From positions 267,535 through 331,534 of the forward strand of contig NZ_QGTQ01000001.1 in the NCBI RefSeq assembly GCF_003182255.1: 64,000 nt of DNA, given 5' to 3'. How positions within the stretch are numbered: position 1 is the stretch's first letter; the number at the start of each line of letters is the position of its first letter. The notes beneath the pieces were generated by a model. It worked only from the letters and a program-made list of their open reading frames with translations, was not told the origin of the DNA and did not search any database. The translations under genes were made by a program, and so were the position numbers. The DNA comes from Paenibacillus cellulosilyticus (GTDB lineage: Bacteria > Bacillota > Bacilli > Paenibacillales > Paenibacillaceae). Positions 1 to 7,220 of this stretch are shown here, piece by piece.

Positions 1-68
1 TCATCCCGCCCGAATATTAGCGCACGCAAATTATCCGGGTTCGGGTTGAACGATGAAAAGTTCGGCAT
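1..68 (-). CDS. DUF6385-like protein, N-terminus only (cut by window edge)
   Basis: Only the first 22 codons are inside the window. The frame opens at an ATG at 68-66 after a clear ribosome site (GGTGATGAGGA, directly upstream) and reads MPNFSSFNPNPDNLRALIFG before leaving the window. This N-terminus (FNPNPDNLRALIFG) resembles, from memory, the start of Paenibacillus DUF6385 proteins, whose function is unknown. The upstream minus-strand gene (116-559) has the C-terminal part of the same family and ends 47 nt before this start, so the two are probably co-transcribed. No function can be assigned from so short a piece. Confidence 0.6.
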   Translation of the reverse strand, partial: MPNFSSFNPNPDNLRALIFGRD

Positions 69-115
69 TCCTCATCACCTTTATCTACCATAATCCGACG
101 GACGTCCAAGAAGCT

Positions 116-559
116 TCACCTTACCGTCTGCGCTTGAAAATACACGGAGACCGTCGTTGGCTTATCTGCGTGAAGAGAGCGAATCGCCAGCCTCGTGAAG
201 CGCAAGAAACGGGCAATCGCAATAACACCGGTCTCGCCAGGCAGTATCGTCTCCTCCACATCAGCAGCAAAATGTTTCCCGTCGGGCCCGACCTGAGCTT
301 GAATTACCGCAGGAGCATCACCCTCATTGATGATGGCGTAGGAGTATACCGCCAGATGCGTCGTAATCTGCGTCGGCAGCGGCGCATAATCAGGTGTTGT
401 TTGCACATGCGGGAATATTTGTTCAATAAATAAGCTGCGCCCGGCTCGCTTCTTTGTGCTGCATTTATGATCCGCGGGCTGACAGCTGCTTCGATGCTTA
501 CGCTTCGGGGAGGAATGAGTCGGGCTCCCTCTACGACAGCGGCTGTGTGCACTAGTCAT
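116..559 (-). CDS. DUF6385-type protein with basic Ser/Arg N-terminus, likely spore surface
   Basis: 147 residues. Residues 1-42 are strongly basic and Ser/Arg/Lys-rich with Cys at 8, 26 and 33. The C-terminal ~95 residues look like a DUF6385 beta-domain (VYSYAIINEGDAPAVIQAQV; RFLRFTRLAIRSL; VSVYFQAQ near the end). The frame is open up to 850, but the ATG at 559 has the best ribosome site (GAGGGGAAGATGGT) and lies about 25 nt downstream of a sigma-K-like promoter at 590-617, so I chose it. Basic low-complexity N-termini and sigma-K control suggest a mother-cell coat or crust protein; this is inference. Alternative start: 754. Confidence 0.6.
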   Translation of the reverse strand: MTSAHSRCRRGSPTHSSPKRKHRSSCQPADHKCSTKKRAGRSLFIEQIFPHVQTTPDYAPLPTQITTHLAVYSYAIINEGDAPAVIQAQVGPDGKHFAADVEETILPGETGVIAIARFLRFTRLAIRSLHADKPTTVSVYFQAQTVR

Positions 560-589
560 ACCATCTTCCCCTCGACGTCCATGCTCCGA

Positions 590-617
590 TAGTTTATGAG
601 CTTTCCTATCGGTGAGT
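590..617 (-). promoter_or_regulatory. sigma-K-like promoter for the DUF6385 gene
   Basis: Read on the minus strand, the -10 element is CATAAACTA (598-590), an exact match to the CATANNNTA consensus of mother-cell sigma-K. The AC of the -35 element lies 17 nt upstream (617-616). The predicted start point falls about 25 nt before the ATG at 559. Confidence 0.45.
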
Positions 618-696
618 AACGGCATCTGCCGTCCCTGCATAGGCGAGCCATCACCGAGAGGCGCCCGATTACGCCTGTTGTCCACCGATGTCCGAA

Positions 697-724
697 ACGC
701 AGAGCAGCTCGTAAGCATAACCTG
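697..724 (+). promoter_or_regulatory. possible sigma-K-like promoter for the WWE paralogue pair
   Basis: AC at 697-698, 17 nt, then CATAACCTG at 716-724. The -10 has one mismatch to CATANNNTA. It would drive the two plus-strand genes starting at 828 with a leader of about 95 nt. The rest of the 268-nt gap between the divergent genes shows nothing else I can name. Confidence 0.25.
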
Positions 725-827
725 TAGGACTAACCTTCGCAGCGGGACAATCATGCGCTTATCACCCTCCCAGGTACCCTTCAAGTTCTCTTCATGCTCC
801 GTTCTGCCGGAAAGGGGCTCACGACTA

Positions 828-1358
828 ATGACCAACAATTCCGTATTCAATAACGAGAACAGCCCTGTCTATATGCTTACGAACAACGGATACGTATCCC
901 CCGTCATTATTGCGCCTGCCGAATATGACGCCTCTAACAATCAGCGCTTATTCTGCTTAACAACCGGCAACGTAAGCGTCGGCTCCGGCGTCAGCCTGCT
1001 GCTGCAGATTACGAATCCATCCGGCAGCGGACGAACCGTGTATTTGTCGCGCGTTGCAGGCGGCGCCTCCAACACCATTACGTTAACGATTGCTTCAAGC
1101 GGAACGATTACCGGCGGCACGACACCTGCGCCAGTAAACGCCTATCTAGGCAGCGCAACGACAAGCGTTGTGACGACGAAGCAAAATACCGGCACACTCG
1201 GCGGAACACCTGCGACCTTCTTCACCGCAACGGCCGCCGACATTTACGTCGTTGAGTTCAATGGCTCCATTATTGTGCCAGCAAACCAGACGCTGACGGT
1301 AACCGCAGGCACTGGCTCTGTCACAGCTTCGCTCAATCTCGTGTGGTGGGAGACGTAG
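828..1358 (+). CDS. beta-rich hypothetical protein ending WWET, paralogue 1
   Basis: 176 residues, no recognised family. Start at 828 is preceded by AAAGGGG; the frame upstream of it reads like non-coding sequence. It is rich in Thr, Ser, Gly, Asn and Val, with alternating beta-strand-like stretches, no signal peptide and one Cys (43). It shares with the next gene the blocks NPSGSGRT (63-70), a GS(I/L)IVP.NQT block near the C-terminus and a terminal WWE. The pair is therefore a tandem duplication. Neighbouring DUF6385 genes and a sigma-K-like promoter suggest a spore-surface or fibre role, which is inference only. It resembles small beta-sandwich appendage subunits in composition but I cannot show homology. 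Confidence 0.75.
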   Translation: MTNNSVFNNENSPVYMLTNNGYVSPVIIAPAEYDASNNQRLFCLTTGNVSVGSGVSLLLQITNPSGSGRTVYLSRVAGGASNTITLTIASSGTITGGTTPAPVNAYLGSATTSVVTTKQNTGTLGGTPATFFTATAADIYVVEFNGSIIVPANQTLTVTAGTGSVTASLNLVWWET

Positions 1359-1359
1359 A

Positions 1360-1941
1360 ATGCCGAACTATTTTGTATTCGATCAATCCAACAGCTCCTT
1401 CTACGGACAGCTTACGAACAATTACACAGAGCCCGGTATGATGTCGCCCACCGATATGGACGCCGCAACGAACAACCGCGAGTTTATTGCAACCGCCAGC
1501 AACTCGGGCACCTTAGGACTCCTCGGCGGCTCGGTCATCATCACGCTGCAGATCAGCAACCCTTCGGGAAGCGGCCGAACGATGTACATATCGAGCATCA
1601 CAGGCGGCATTAACGTATCCCTTAGTCTGCTGTCCAGCTTCAGCGGCAGTATCACCTTGTACAGCGGCGGTACGCTGACATCACCTGCGACGGTCACGCC
1701 GTTCAGCACCAAATTCGGCAGCGGCGCGACGAGCAGCATGACGGCACACTCCTCAACCTCTGCTCCAACCGGGGCGACCGCACTCCTGTCCTATGCCCTG
1801 ACGCCAGGCATGTTCACGCTACCTTTCGCAGGGAGTCTGATCGTCCCGCCGAACCAGACGTTTACAATGAACGTCAGCTCCTCGCTCTCCGTTGCTGGGG
1901 TGATGGCCAATACGGCGACAGTATCGTGGTGGGAGGTCTAA
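1360..1941 (+). CDS. beta-rich hypothetical protein ending WWEV, paralogue 2
   Basis: 193 residues, starting one base after the stop of paralogue 1. Its ribosome site (GGGAG) lies inside the codons for the WWE end of the upstream gene, so the two are translationally linked. Shared blocks: NPSGSGRT (67-74) followed by MYISSITGG, a GSLIVPPNQTFTM block, and the WWEV end. Composition is Ser/Thr/Gly-rich, no Cys, no signal peptide, no membrane segment. Its N-terminus (MPNYFVFDQ) is similar in style to that of the DUF6385 gene at the window edge (MPNFSSFNP). Function unknown; likely acts with paralogue 1, perhaps as a structural subunit of the spore or cell surface. Confidence 0.75.
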   Translation: MPNYFVFDQSNSSFYGQLTNNYTEPGMMSPTDMDAATNNREFIATASNSGTLGLLGGSVIITLQISNPSGSGRTMYISSITGGINVSLSLLSSFSGSITLYSGGTLTSPATVTPFSTKFGSGATSSMTAHSSTSAPTGATALLSYALTPGMFTLPFAGSLIVPPNQTFTMNVSSSLSVAGVMANTATVSWWEV

Positions 1942-1967
1942 TCGGTCTAGTCACTCGTCAAAATACA

Positions 1968-1999
1968 AACAAGCCGCAGGCGGCCGCCTGCGGCTTGTT
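1968..1999. terminator. bidirectional terminator, perfect 32-nt palindrome
   Basis: AACAAGCCGCAGGCGG followed by its exact reverse complement. It lies between the convergent WWE pair and gpx and can serve both. Confidence 0.85.
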
Positions 2000-2017
2000 C
2001 TACTTTCTATAATCAGC

Positions 2018-2557
2018 TTATTTGAGCAGCTGCTTGATCGTTGCTTCGAGTTCCGCCGGCGCTACGCTTGGCTCGAAGCGTGCTGCGACGTTGCCCTCGC
2101 GGTCAACGACGAACTTCGTGAAGTTCCATTTCGGATCGTTATCCTCCAGAAGCTGAGGATTGTGCTTCTCCAAATTCGCTTTCAACCGTTCGCCGCCCTC
2201 TGGGAATCCTTCGAAAGGTGCTGCATCGGACAAGTAACGGAACAGTGGAATAGCCGTCTCGCCACGAACGTCGACCTTCGCAAACAGCGGGAACGAGACG
2301 CCATAGTTCAGCTTGCAGAACGCTTCAACCTCGTCGTTCGTGCCCGGCTCCTGACCGGCGAACTGATTGCAAGGGAAGCCAAGAATTTCGAGGCCTTGCG
2401 ATTGGTATTGGTCATACAGCGCTTGAAGCCCTTCGTATTGCGGCGTCAGACCACATTTGCTCGCTGTGTTCACAATAACAAGCACCTTGCCTTTGTAATC
2501 GGACAAGCTGACTGGCTCACCTTTAACATTGTTCACCGTGAATGCATATACGCTCAT
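2018..2557 (-). CDS. gpx: glutathione peroxidase-family thiol peroxidase
   Basis: 179 residues, normal length for the bacterial BsaA/Gpx family, cytoplasmic, no signal peptide. Reduces hydroperoxides using a Cys. Visible: peroxidatic Cys35 in NTASKCG, Gln69 in NQFAGQEP, and Trp144-Asn145 in WNFTKF, the usual tetrad; further Cys at 63 and 81 could act as resolving thiols, so it is likely thioredoxin- rather than glutathione-dependent. Start at 2557 has GGAGGAACTAAG. It follows ohrR by 83 nt on the same strand, so expression is probably induced by organic peroxides through OhrR. Equivalent to B. subtilis BsaA. Confidence 0.93.
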   Translation of the reverse strand: MSVYAFTVNNVKGEPVSLSDYKGKVLVIVNTASKCGLTPQYEGLQALYDQYQSQGLEILGFPCNQFAGQEPGTNDEVEAFCKLNYGVSFPLFAKVDVRGETAIPLFRYLSDAAPFEGFPEGGERLKANLEKHNPQLLEDNDPKWNFTKFVVDREGNVAARFEPSVAPAELEATIKQLLK

Positions 2558-2640
2558 CTTAGTTCCTCCATATCCTATCGGAATTGTAGTTTATATTGCA
2601 TTACTTCTACATCATGTCCAACAATACCTGCATCCGATTG

Positions 2641-3090
2641 TTAACGTTTCTGCATCTCTTCGACCAGCTGCTGCAGCCGCTCCCGCAGCTTCCCGCCTTC
2701 CTCGAACGTCAGCCCCACCTGGCAAAATACGTTCTCCGGGATATGCTCCGCGCGGCTCCGGAGCGCTCTGCCCTCCTCCGTCAGCTGAACCAGTACGCTT
2801 CGCTCATCCTTCGCATCGCGTACACGCGCAACGAGGTTCATCGCCTCCAGCTTCTTCAGCAGCGGCGTCAGTGTGCCCGAATCGAGCAGCAGATGCTCGC
2901 CAAGCTGCTTCACGCTCATATTGTCCTGCTCCCACAGGACGAGCAGCGTGACATACTGGGTGTAAGTGAGTCCGAGCTCATCAAGAAACGGCCGATACAG
3001 CTTCGTCATCTCGCGCGAGCAGGCATACAGCGCGAAGCATAGCTGATGCTCCAGCTTCAGCTGAACCGGATAATCTTCTGTCACTGTCAC
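2641..3090 (-). CDS. ohrR: MarR-family organic peroxide sensor OhrR
   Basis: 149 residues, full length for OhrR. MarR winged-helix repressor that releases DNA when its reactive Cys is oxidised by organic hydroperoxides. Reactive Cys18 sits in the family-diagnostic block QLCFALYACSREMTKLYRP; the recognition region is YLGHLLLDSGTLTPLLKKL-like (LLLDSGTLTPLLKKLE here). A second Cys lies six residues after the first, and one more near the C-terminus (FCQVG). Unusually, the downstream partner is a Gpx rather than the usual Ohr. A short inverted repeat at 3126-3136, 36 nt upstream of the start, is a plausible autoregulatory operator. Confidence 0.9.
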   Translation of the reverse strand: MTVTEDYPVQLKLEHQLCFALYACSREMTKLYRPFLDELGLTYTQYVTLLVLWEQDNMSVKQLGEHLLLDSGTLTPLLKKLEAMNLVARVRDAKDERSVLVQLTEEGRALRSRAEHIPENVFCQVGLTFEEGGKLRERLQQLVEEMQKR

Positions 3091-3125
3091 GCCCTCCTTT
3101 CAAGCCTATTTAACTAAATGTCTCA

Positions 3126-3136
3126 CAATTAAATTG
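3126..3136. promoter_or_regulatory. candidate OhrR operator
   Basis: CAATT-A-AATTG, a perfect 5-1-5 inverted repeat upstream of ohrR. OhrR-type sites are AT-rich repeats containing CAATT/AATTG, so the match is reasonable; binding is not shown. Confidence 0.45.
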
Positions 3137-3355
3137 CATACAATCTATATGAGCTAAAGATACCACTCTGTCTTCCCGAAGTCAAATGTGTTTCCCTCCC
3201 AGCCTATACAAGCGTCAAAAGTATGATTCCAGCCCGCTCTATGTATGGTACAATGCAGACAGCATGTCACGATTGATCATGCCATTGACCGACCGGCTGA
3301 ACATACGCAATCAAAATAAGCATCACACTGTTATGAACAGGGGGAAGCGTGACTC

Positions 3356-4210
3356 ATGGGATTCGGAACTTTAGCACACACATTCGGATGTAAGCCGCTC
3401 GTTGAGCTGGCAGAAGAAGCGGGACGGTCGGGTATCGACTTCGTTCAGCTTGCATTGGCCAAAGCCATTGCGGACATCGACACCTCAACAGGTAATTTGA
3501 GCCCGGGCCTTGCCAATCATATTGGCGAGCAATTCGACCGCAATGGCGTTCGCATTGGCGTTCTCGGCTGCTACATCAATCCAATCGAGCCCGATTTGGC
3601 GCTGCGCCGCGCGGATATTGCCCGCTTCAAGGAACATATTCGGTTTGCGCGCGATTTTGGTACATCCATCGTTGCAACAGAAACCGGCAGACCGGACATC
3701 TGGAAGCAGCAGGCGGGAGACCGCTACTCAGAGGTCGCTTGGTCCGTCCTTCGCGATACGGTATCCGAGCTGGCAGAGGAAGCGGATCGTTGGGGAGTTA
3801 CAATCGGTCTAGAGCCGGTTTGCGTTCACACGCTCGCATCGCCAGCGCATCTGCATCGACTGCTTGAAGAGGTCCCCTCCTCAACGCTTGGTGTCGTACT
3901 CGACCCATGCAATCTGATCTACGGTTCACTGGAGCTGTTCGAGCAACGCGCAGCCATCATCGATTCCGCATTCGAGCTGCTCGGCGATCACATTGTGCTC
4001 GCCCATGTGAAGGATCTCGACATCAGTCCGGACGGCAAAATCTCGGAGACCGTCATCGGGCATGGCTCCTATGACATCGCAAGCTTCATCCAACGCATGA
4101 ACGCACGCAAGCCGCTCATCGACATGTCCATCGAGGCGCTGAAGCCAGAGACGGTAGCCGAGGCACTTGCCTACGCTCGCGCAGCAGCAAGCGGCACCGT
4201 AACGGTGTAA
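3356..4210 (+). CDS. sugar phosphate isomerase/epimerase-family TIM-barrel protein
   Basis: 284 residues, AP-endonuclease-2/xylose-isomerase-like TIM barrel. Metal-binding acidic and His positions typical of the fold can be seen: E in IGLEPVCVH, D in GVVLDPCNL, H in VLAHVKD, and E near the end in MSIEALKPE. Start at 3356 follows CAGGGGGAAGCG. It stands alone between ohrR (divergent) and a terminator, so there is no pathway context. Substrate unknown; proteins of this family in Paenibacillus are often linked to inositol, tagatose or other sugar turnover. Cytoplasmic. Confidence 0.8.
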   Translation: MGFGTLAHTFGCKPLVELAEEAGRSGIDFVQLALAKAIADIDTSTGNLSPGLANHIGEQFDRNGVRIGVLGCYINPIEPDLALRRADIARFKEHIRFARDFGTSIVATETGRPDIWKQQAGDRYSEVAWSVLRDTVSELAEEADRWGVTIGLEPVCVHTLASPAHLHRLLEEVPSSTLGVVLDPCNLIYGSLELFEQRAAIIDSAFELLGDHIVLAHVKDLDISPDGKISETVIGHGSYDIASFIQRMNARKPLIDMSIEALKPETVAEALAYARAAASGTVTV

Positions 4211-4230
4211 CGATCTTATCCATAAATACA

Positions 4231-4278
4231 AAAAAGGCATTCTGCTCGAACGCGTAAAGCGCGGCAGAATGCCTTTTT
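4231..4278. terminator. bidirectional terminator
   Basis: Stem AAAAAGGCATTCTGC / GCAGAATGCCTTTTT with an 18-nt loop, between the convergent isomerase and ccdC-like genes. A and T runs flank it on both sides. Confidence 0.85.
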
Positions 4279-4282
4279 CATA

Positions 4283-4786
4283 TTAGGTCGATGCGGAAGT
4301 GGATGGTACGTCGTTCTTCAGCAGCTGTCGGTAACGGAGCATCATGGCAAGCCGCCACGGGACGAGCATACCAAACGCCAACAGGAAGAACAGCGCCCCT
4401 GTCTGCATAACGCTGACATGCCGCTCCACGACATCATGCATCGCGATGCGAACGATGAAAAGTCCGATAATGATATAAATAAACATGCGGGAGCGTCGCA
4501 AATAAATCTGCTCCCCGATTCGCTCGAAGTGCGACGTCGCGATAAGCGGCGGAGCGAACAGCAGCACACCTGCTGCCAGCGCGTACAGCGCCCATAGCAG
4601 CGGCACATGTGTTTGAGGTACAACAAACATAAGGAAGCCGGTCGACATGCCGAGCGGTGGAATTATTATTTTGCGCAAATTCGTTGGCTTATTCGAAGCC
4701 TTCATTCGAAGGGTTATAATCGCCACCCCTGCAATGATCGACATTGCCAGCGAACCGTATTGAAGCCAATGTGCTGATGAGAGCAT
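4283..4786 (-). CDS. ccdC: CcdC-like membrane protein (DUF1453 type)
   Basis: 167 residues, about five hydrophobic segments. The pattern RMKASNKPTNLRKIIIPPLGMSTGFLMF... followed by FERIGEQIYLRRSRMFIYIIIGL resembles B. subtilis CcdC, a small membrane protein encoded with CcdA but not itself essential for cytochrome c maturation. Here it is monocistronic and no ccdA is nearby. Start at 4786 gives the first membrane helix intact. Molecular role unknown. Confidence 0.75.
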   Translation of the reverse strand: MLSSAHWLQYGSLAMSIIAGVAIITLRMKASNKPTNLRKIIIPPLGMSTGFLMFVVPQTHVPLLWALYALAAGVLLFAPPLIATSHFERIGEQIYLRRSRMFIYIIIGLFIVRIAMHDVVERHVSVMQTGALFFLLAFGMLVPWRLAMMLRYRQLLKNDVPSTSAST

Positions 4787-4931
4787 TGCCTATCCTCCTA
4801 GCGCCTGCAGGCTGCTTCACGATTAAACAAGAATACCTTCATCGTACTTGAAAAGCTCGCGTATCGCAAGCGAGCGATGAGCCAGCATGAAAACGCAGTC
4901 AGCCCGATCAGAACCCCATCCAATGCGAATT

Positions 4932-4964
4932 AAAAAGACCAACCAGAACAGGCTGGTTGGCCTT
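4932..4964 (-). terminator. terminator of the iron-siderophore binding protein gene
   Basis: On the minus strand GGCCAACCAG-cctgtt-CTGGTTGGTC followed by a T run, 16 nt after the stop at 4980. Confidence 0.85.
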
Positions 4965-4979
4965 CGATCATAATGCGGA

Positions 4980-5957
4980 TTATTTGAAGTAAGTAACGAG
5001 CTCGTCGATCATCGTATTAGCGGAGATAATGCCGCCTGACGTGTTCCAGATCGCGTCATCGACTTGATGCACATTGTTGTTTTTCACCACGGACAGGTTC
5101 TTCCACAGCGGATCGTTCATCCACTCGTCGGCAACCTTCTGCGTCGTGTCAGAGCCGTCAGGATTGTACATGAAGTAGAACAGAATGTCGCCATCCATGT
5201 CTGGAATGCGATCCTTGTTCACGTCGTCAGCGAAGCCATCCTTCGACTGCGCTTCAGGGCGTGCAAATCCGAGCTTATCCAGGAGCATGCCCGAGAACGT
5301 CTCATTGTAGTAGATACGCGTCTTGTCTGGCATGAAGCGTACGACCGATACTTTCTGCTGCAGCTTGTCGCCAAGCGTCGTCTTCGCATCTGCAATTTTC
5401 TGATCGAAATCAGCCAGCAGCTTGTCGCCTTCTTCCTTCTTGTTCAACGCCTCTGCATACAGCTTGAAATTCGTCTGCCACTCGCCGCGCAGCGTCTCCG
5501 ACATGACCGTTGGCGCGATTGCGCTCAGTTGGTCGTACACTTTCTCTTGGCGCAGTTTGTTACCGATGATAAGGTCCGGCTTCAGACTGGCAATCAGCTC
5601 GATATTCGGCTGCGATTCGCCGCCAAGCTCTTGGACGCCTTCCATCTGGTCTTTAATATGCGGATACCACGGGTCGCCTTCGTACGATTCCACTGCACCA
5701 ACCGGCTTCACGCCCAATGCGAGCAGTGCCTCTGTACCTTCATTCGTCAGAACCACAACACGCAGCGGCGTACCCGTCAGCTTCGTTGTGCCCATTGCAT
5801 GGGTAATCGTACGTTCTTCCTGCGAGGCGTTGCTCGTCTCGCCAGCCGCAGCCTCACCATCCGATTTATTATCCTTCGAGCCGCAGCCTGCAGCCACAAT
5901 AGCGAATACGAGCAATAGCGCGAACATCCCGAGCCACGTTTTTCTCATGCTTTTCAT
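4980..5957 (-). CDS. iron-siderophore ABC transporter substrate-binding lipoprotein
   Basis: 325 residues. Lipoprotein signal with lipobox VAAGC near residue 25, then a Ser/Gly/Glu linker and a class III (FecB/FhuD/BtuF-type) periplasmic-binding fold: conserved VVVLTNEGTEALLALGVKP, SLKPDLIIGNKL and the C-terminal NTSGGIISANTMIDEL. It anchors outside the membrane and hands ferric siderophore to the permeases encoded divergently at 6198 and 7207. Two Fur-type boxes in the shared 240-nt intergenic region explain iron control. Ligand (hydroxamate, citrate or catecholate) cannot be told from sequence. Confidence 0.9.
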   Translation of the reverse strand: MKSMRKTWLGMFALLLVFAIVAAGCGSKDNKSDGEAAAGETSNASQEERTITHAMGTTKLTGTPLRVVVLTNEGTEALLALGVKPVGAVESYEGDPWYPHIKDQMEGVQELGGESQPNIELIASLKPDLIIGNKLRQEKVYDQLSAIAPTVMSETLRGEWQTNFKLYAEALNKKEEGDKLLADFDQKIADAKTTLGDKLQQKVSVVRFMPDKTRIYYNETFSGMLLDKLGFARPEAQSKDGFADDVNKDRIPDMDGDILFYFMYNPDGSDTTQKVADEWMNDPLWKNLSVVKNNNVHQVDDAIWNTSGGIISANTMIDELVTYFK

Positions 5958-6025
5958 TGTTTCTCTACCTTCCTTTTCTAGCTGCTCTGTATGTATGTAC
6001 CCCGATCATGACAGCCCTCTTAATT

Positions 6026-6044
6026 GACAACGATTATCATCGTC
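6026..6044. promoter_or_regulatory. Fur box 1
   Basis: GACAACGATTATCATCGTC matches the classical 19-bp Fur consensus (GATAATGATTATCATTATC) at 15 of 19 positions. It lies between the divergent binding-protein and permease genes. Confidence 0.75.
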
Positions 6045-6095
6045 AGCCATTAGTATAGTAGTACAGGTGCCAAAGGCTGTCAACAAAATATTGAA

Positions 6096-6114
6096 AATGA
6101 TTCTCAGAATCATT
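6096..6114. promoter_or_regulatory. Fur box 2
   Basis: AATGATTCT-C-AGAATCATT, a perfect 9-1-9 inverted repeat overlapping a Fur-like 19-mer. About 85 nt upstream of the permease start; probably controls the plus-strand promoter. Confidence 0.7.
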
Positions 6115-6197
6115 GACGCTTGGTTCAACTATGCCTACAATTGAACAGAACCTTGCTAGCATGAATCGATATTTTTCTATATGGGAGTCACTACACC

Positions 6198-7220
6198 ATG
6201 AATCATTATCTTAGAAGCAACGGACAGCGAATTGGCTTCTTGCTCCTATGCCTTGCTGTCATGCTCATGATTGCGGTTGTCAGCGTGCTGTTCAGCGGCA
6301 GCCATGCTTTTATGCCGTCTCAAATCGTGGATGCCTATCGTCACTTCGATGGCTCGAACGAACATTTGATTATTCGCAACGTACAAATGCCGCGCATGAC
6401 TATCGCTGCCATTGTTGGCGCCAGTCTCGCGATAGCTGGTGCCTTCATGCAGGCGATGACCCGCAACCCGCTTGCATCCCCTTCGGTAATGGGAATCAAC
6501 TCCGGTGCGGCGCTTGCCGTTGTCATCGCATTGTCCGTTGCAGGAAGCGTGTTCTCGAACACATCGCTCATCCTCATCGCCTTCGCCGGAGCCGCGATTA
6601 CGGCAGCAGCCGTGTTCGCACTTGGTGCAGTCGGACGCAGCAATGGCGAGACGCCGATTCGCGTCACACTTGCAGGATCTGCTGTCGCTGCCTTCGCCTC
6701 GGCGTGGACGATGGGGATACTGCTCAAGCAGAACAAGATGCTCGACGATATTCTGCTCTGGATCGTCGGCTCCGTATCGGGTCGGGATCTGCACCATCTA
6801 ACCGCTGTTCTGCCTTATACGATTATTGGCATCATCGGAGCGCTGCTCATGACGAAGTCGGTCAACGTGCTTAGCATGGGGGAGGAAACAGCTCGCAACC
6901 TTGGTCTGAAAATCGGGCTTGTCCGCGTCATTCTGACGGCGATTGTTGTCCTGCTCGCAGGATCATCGGTCGCCATTGCTGGTCCGATCGCATTCGTTGG
7001 TGTCATCATCCCGCACATTAGCCGTTTTCTCGTCGGTCACGACTATCGTTGGATTATCCCGTATTCGATCGTTCTCGGTGCAACACTGCTGGTGGCAGCT
7101 GATACGATCAGCCGGTTTATTATGCAGCCAGAAGAACTGCCTGTGGGGGTCGCAACCGCGTTGATCGGCGTTCCATTCTTCATCTATGTGGCCAGAAGGA
7201 GAAGCTATGCGCAATCTTAA
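6198..7220 (+). CDS. FecCD-family iron-siderophore ABC permease, subunit 1
   Basis: 340 residues, about nine to ten membrane helices, normal for the BtuC/FecCD family. Family landmarks: RMTIAAIVGASLAIAGAFMQ near residue 70, MTRNPLASPSVMGINSGAA, the coupling region GEETARNLGL, and FVGVIIPHISRFLVGHDYR. Pairs with the next gene to form the heterodimeric channel. The start is set by GGGAG about 12 nt upstream. It overlaps the next gene by 14 nt. No ATPase gene follows, so the energising subunit must come from elsewhere, as with the shared YusV/FhuC ATPases of bacilli. Confidence 0.93.
   Translation: MNHYLRSNGQRIGFLLLCLAVMLMIAVVSVLFSGSHAFMPSQIVDAYRHFDGSNEHLIIRNVQMPRMTIAAIVGASLAIAGAFMQAMTRNPLASPSVMGINSGAALAVVIALSVAGSVFSNTSLILIAFAGAAITAAAVFALGAVGRSNGETPIRVTLAGSAVAAFASAWTMGILLKQNKMLDDILLWIVGSVSGRDLHHLTAVLPYTIIGIIGALLMTKSVNVLSMGEETARNLGLKIGLVRVILTAIVVLLAGSSVAIAGPIAFVGVIIPHISRFLVGHDYRWIIPYSIVLGATLLVAADTISRFIMQPEELPVGVATALIGVPFFIYVARRRSYAQS

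Noticed and set aside
560..850. Extension of the 116-559 minus-strand frame upstream to 850
   Set aside because: It would overlap the first WWE gene's start and the sigma-K-like promoter; the ATG at 559 has a better ribosome site. The residue run is not family-like.
5064..5918. Long open frames antisense to the iron-binding-protein gene (and similar ones at 8292-9083, 43703-44539, 20461-21306)
   Set aside because: They mirror genuine conserved genes, have Arg/His-rich composition typical of antisense frames, and lack ribosome sites.
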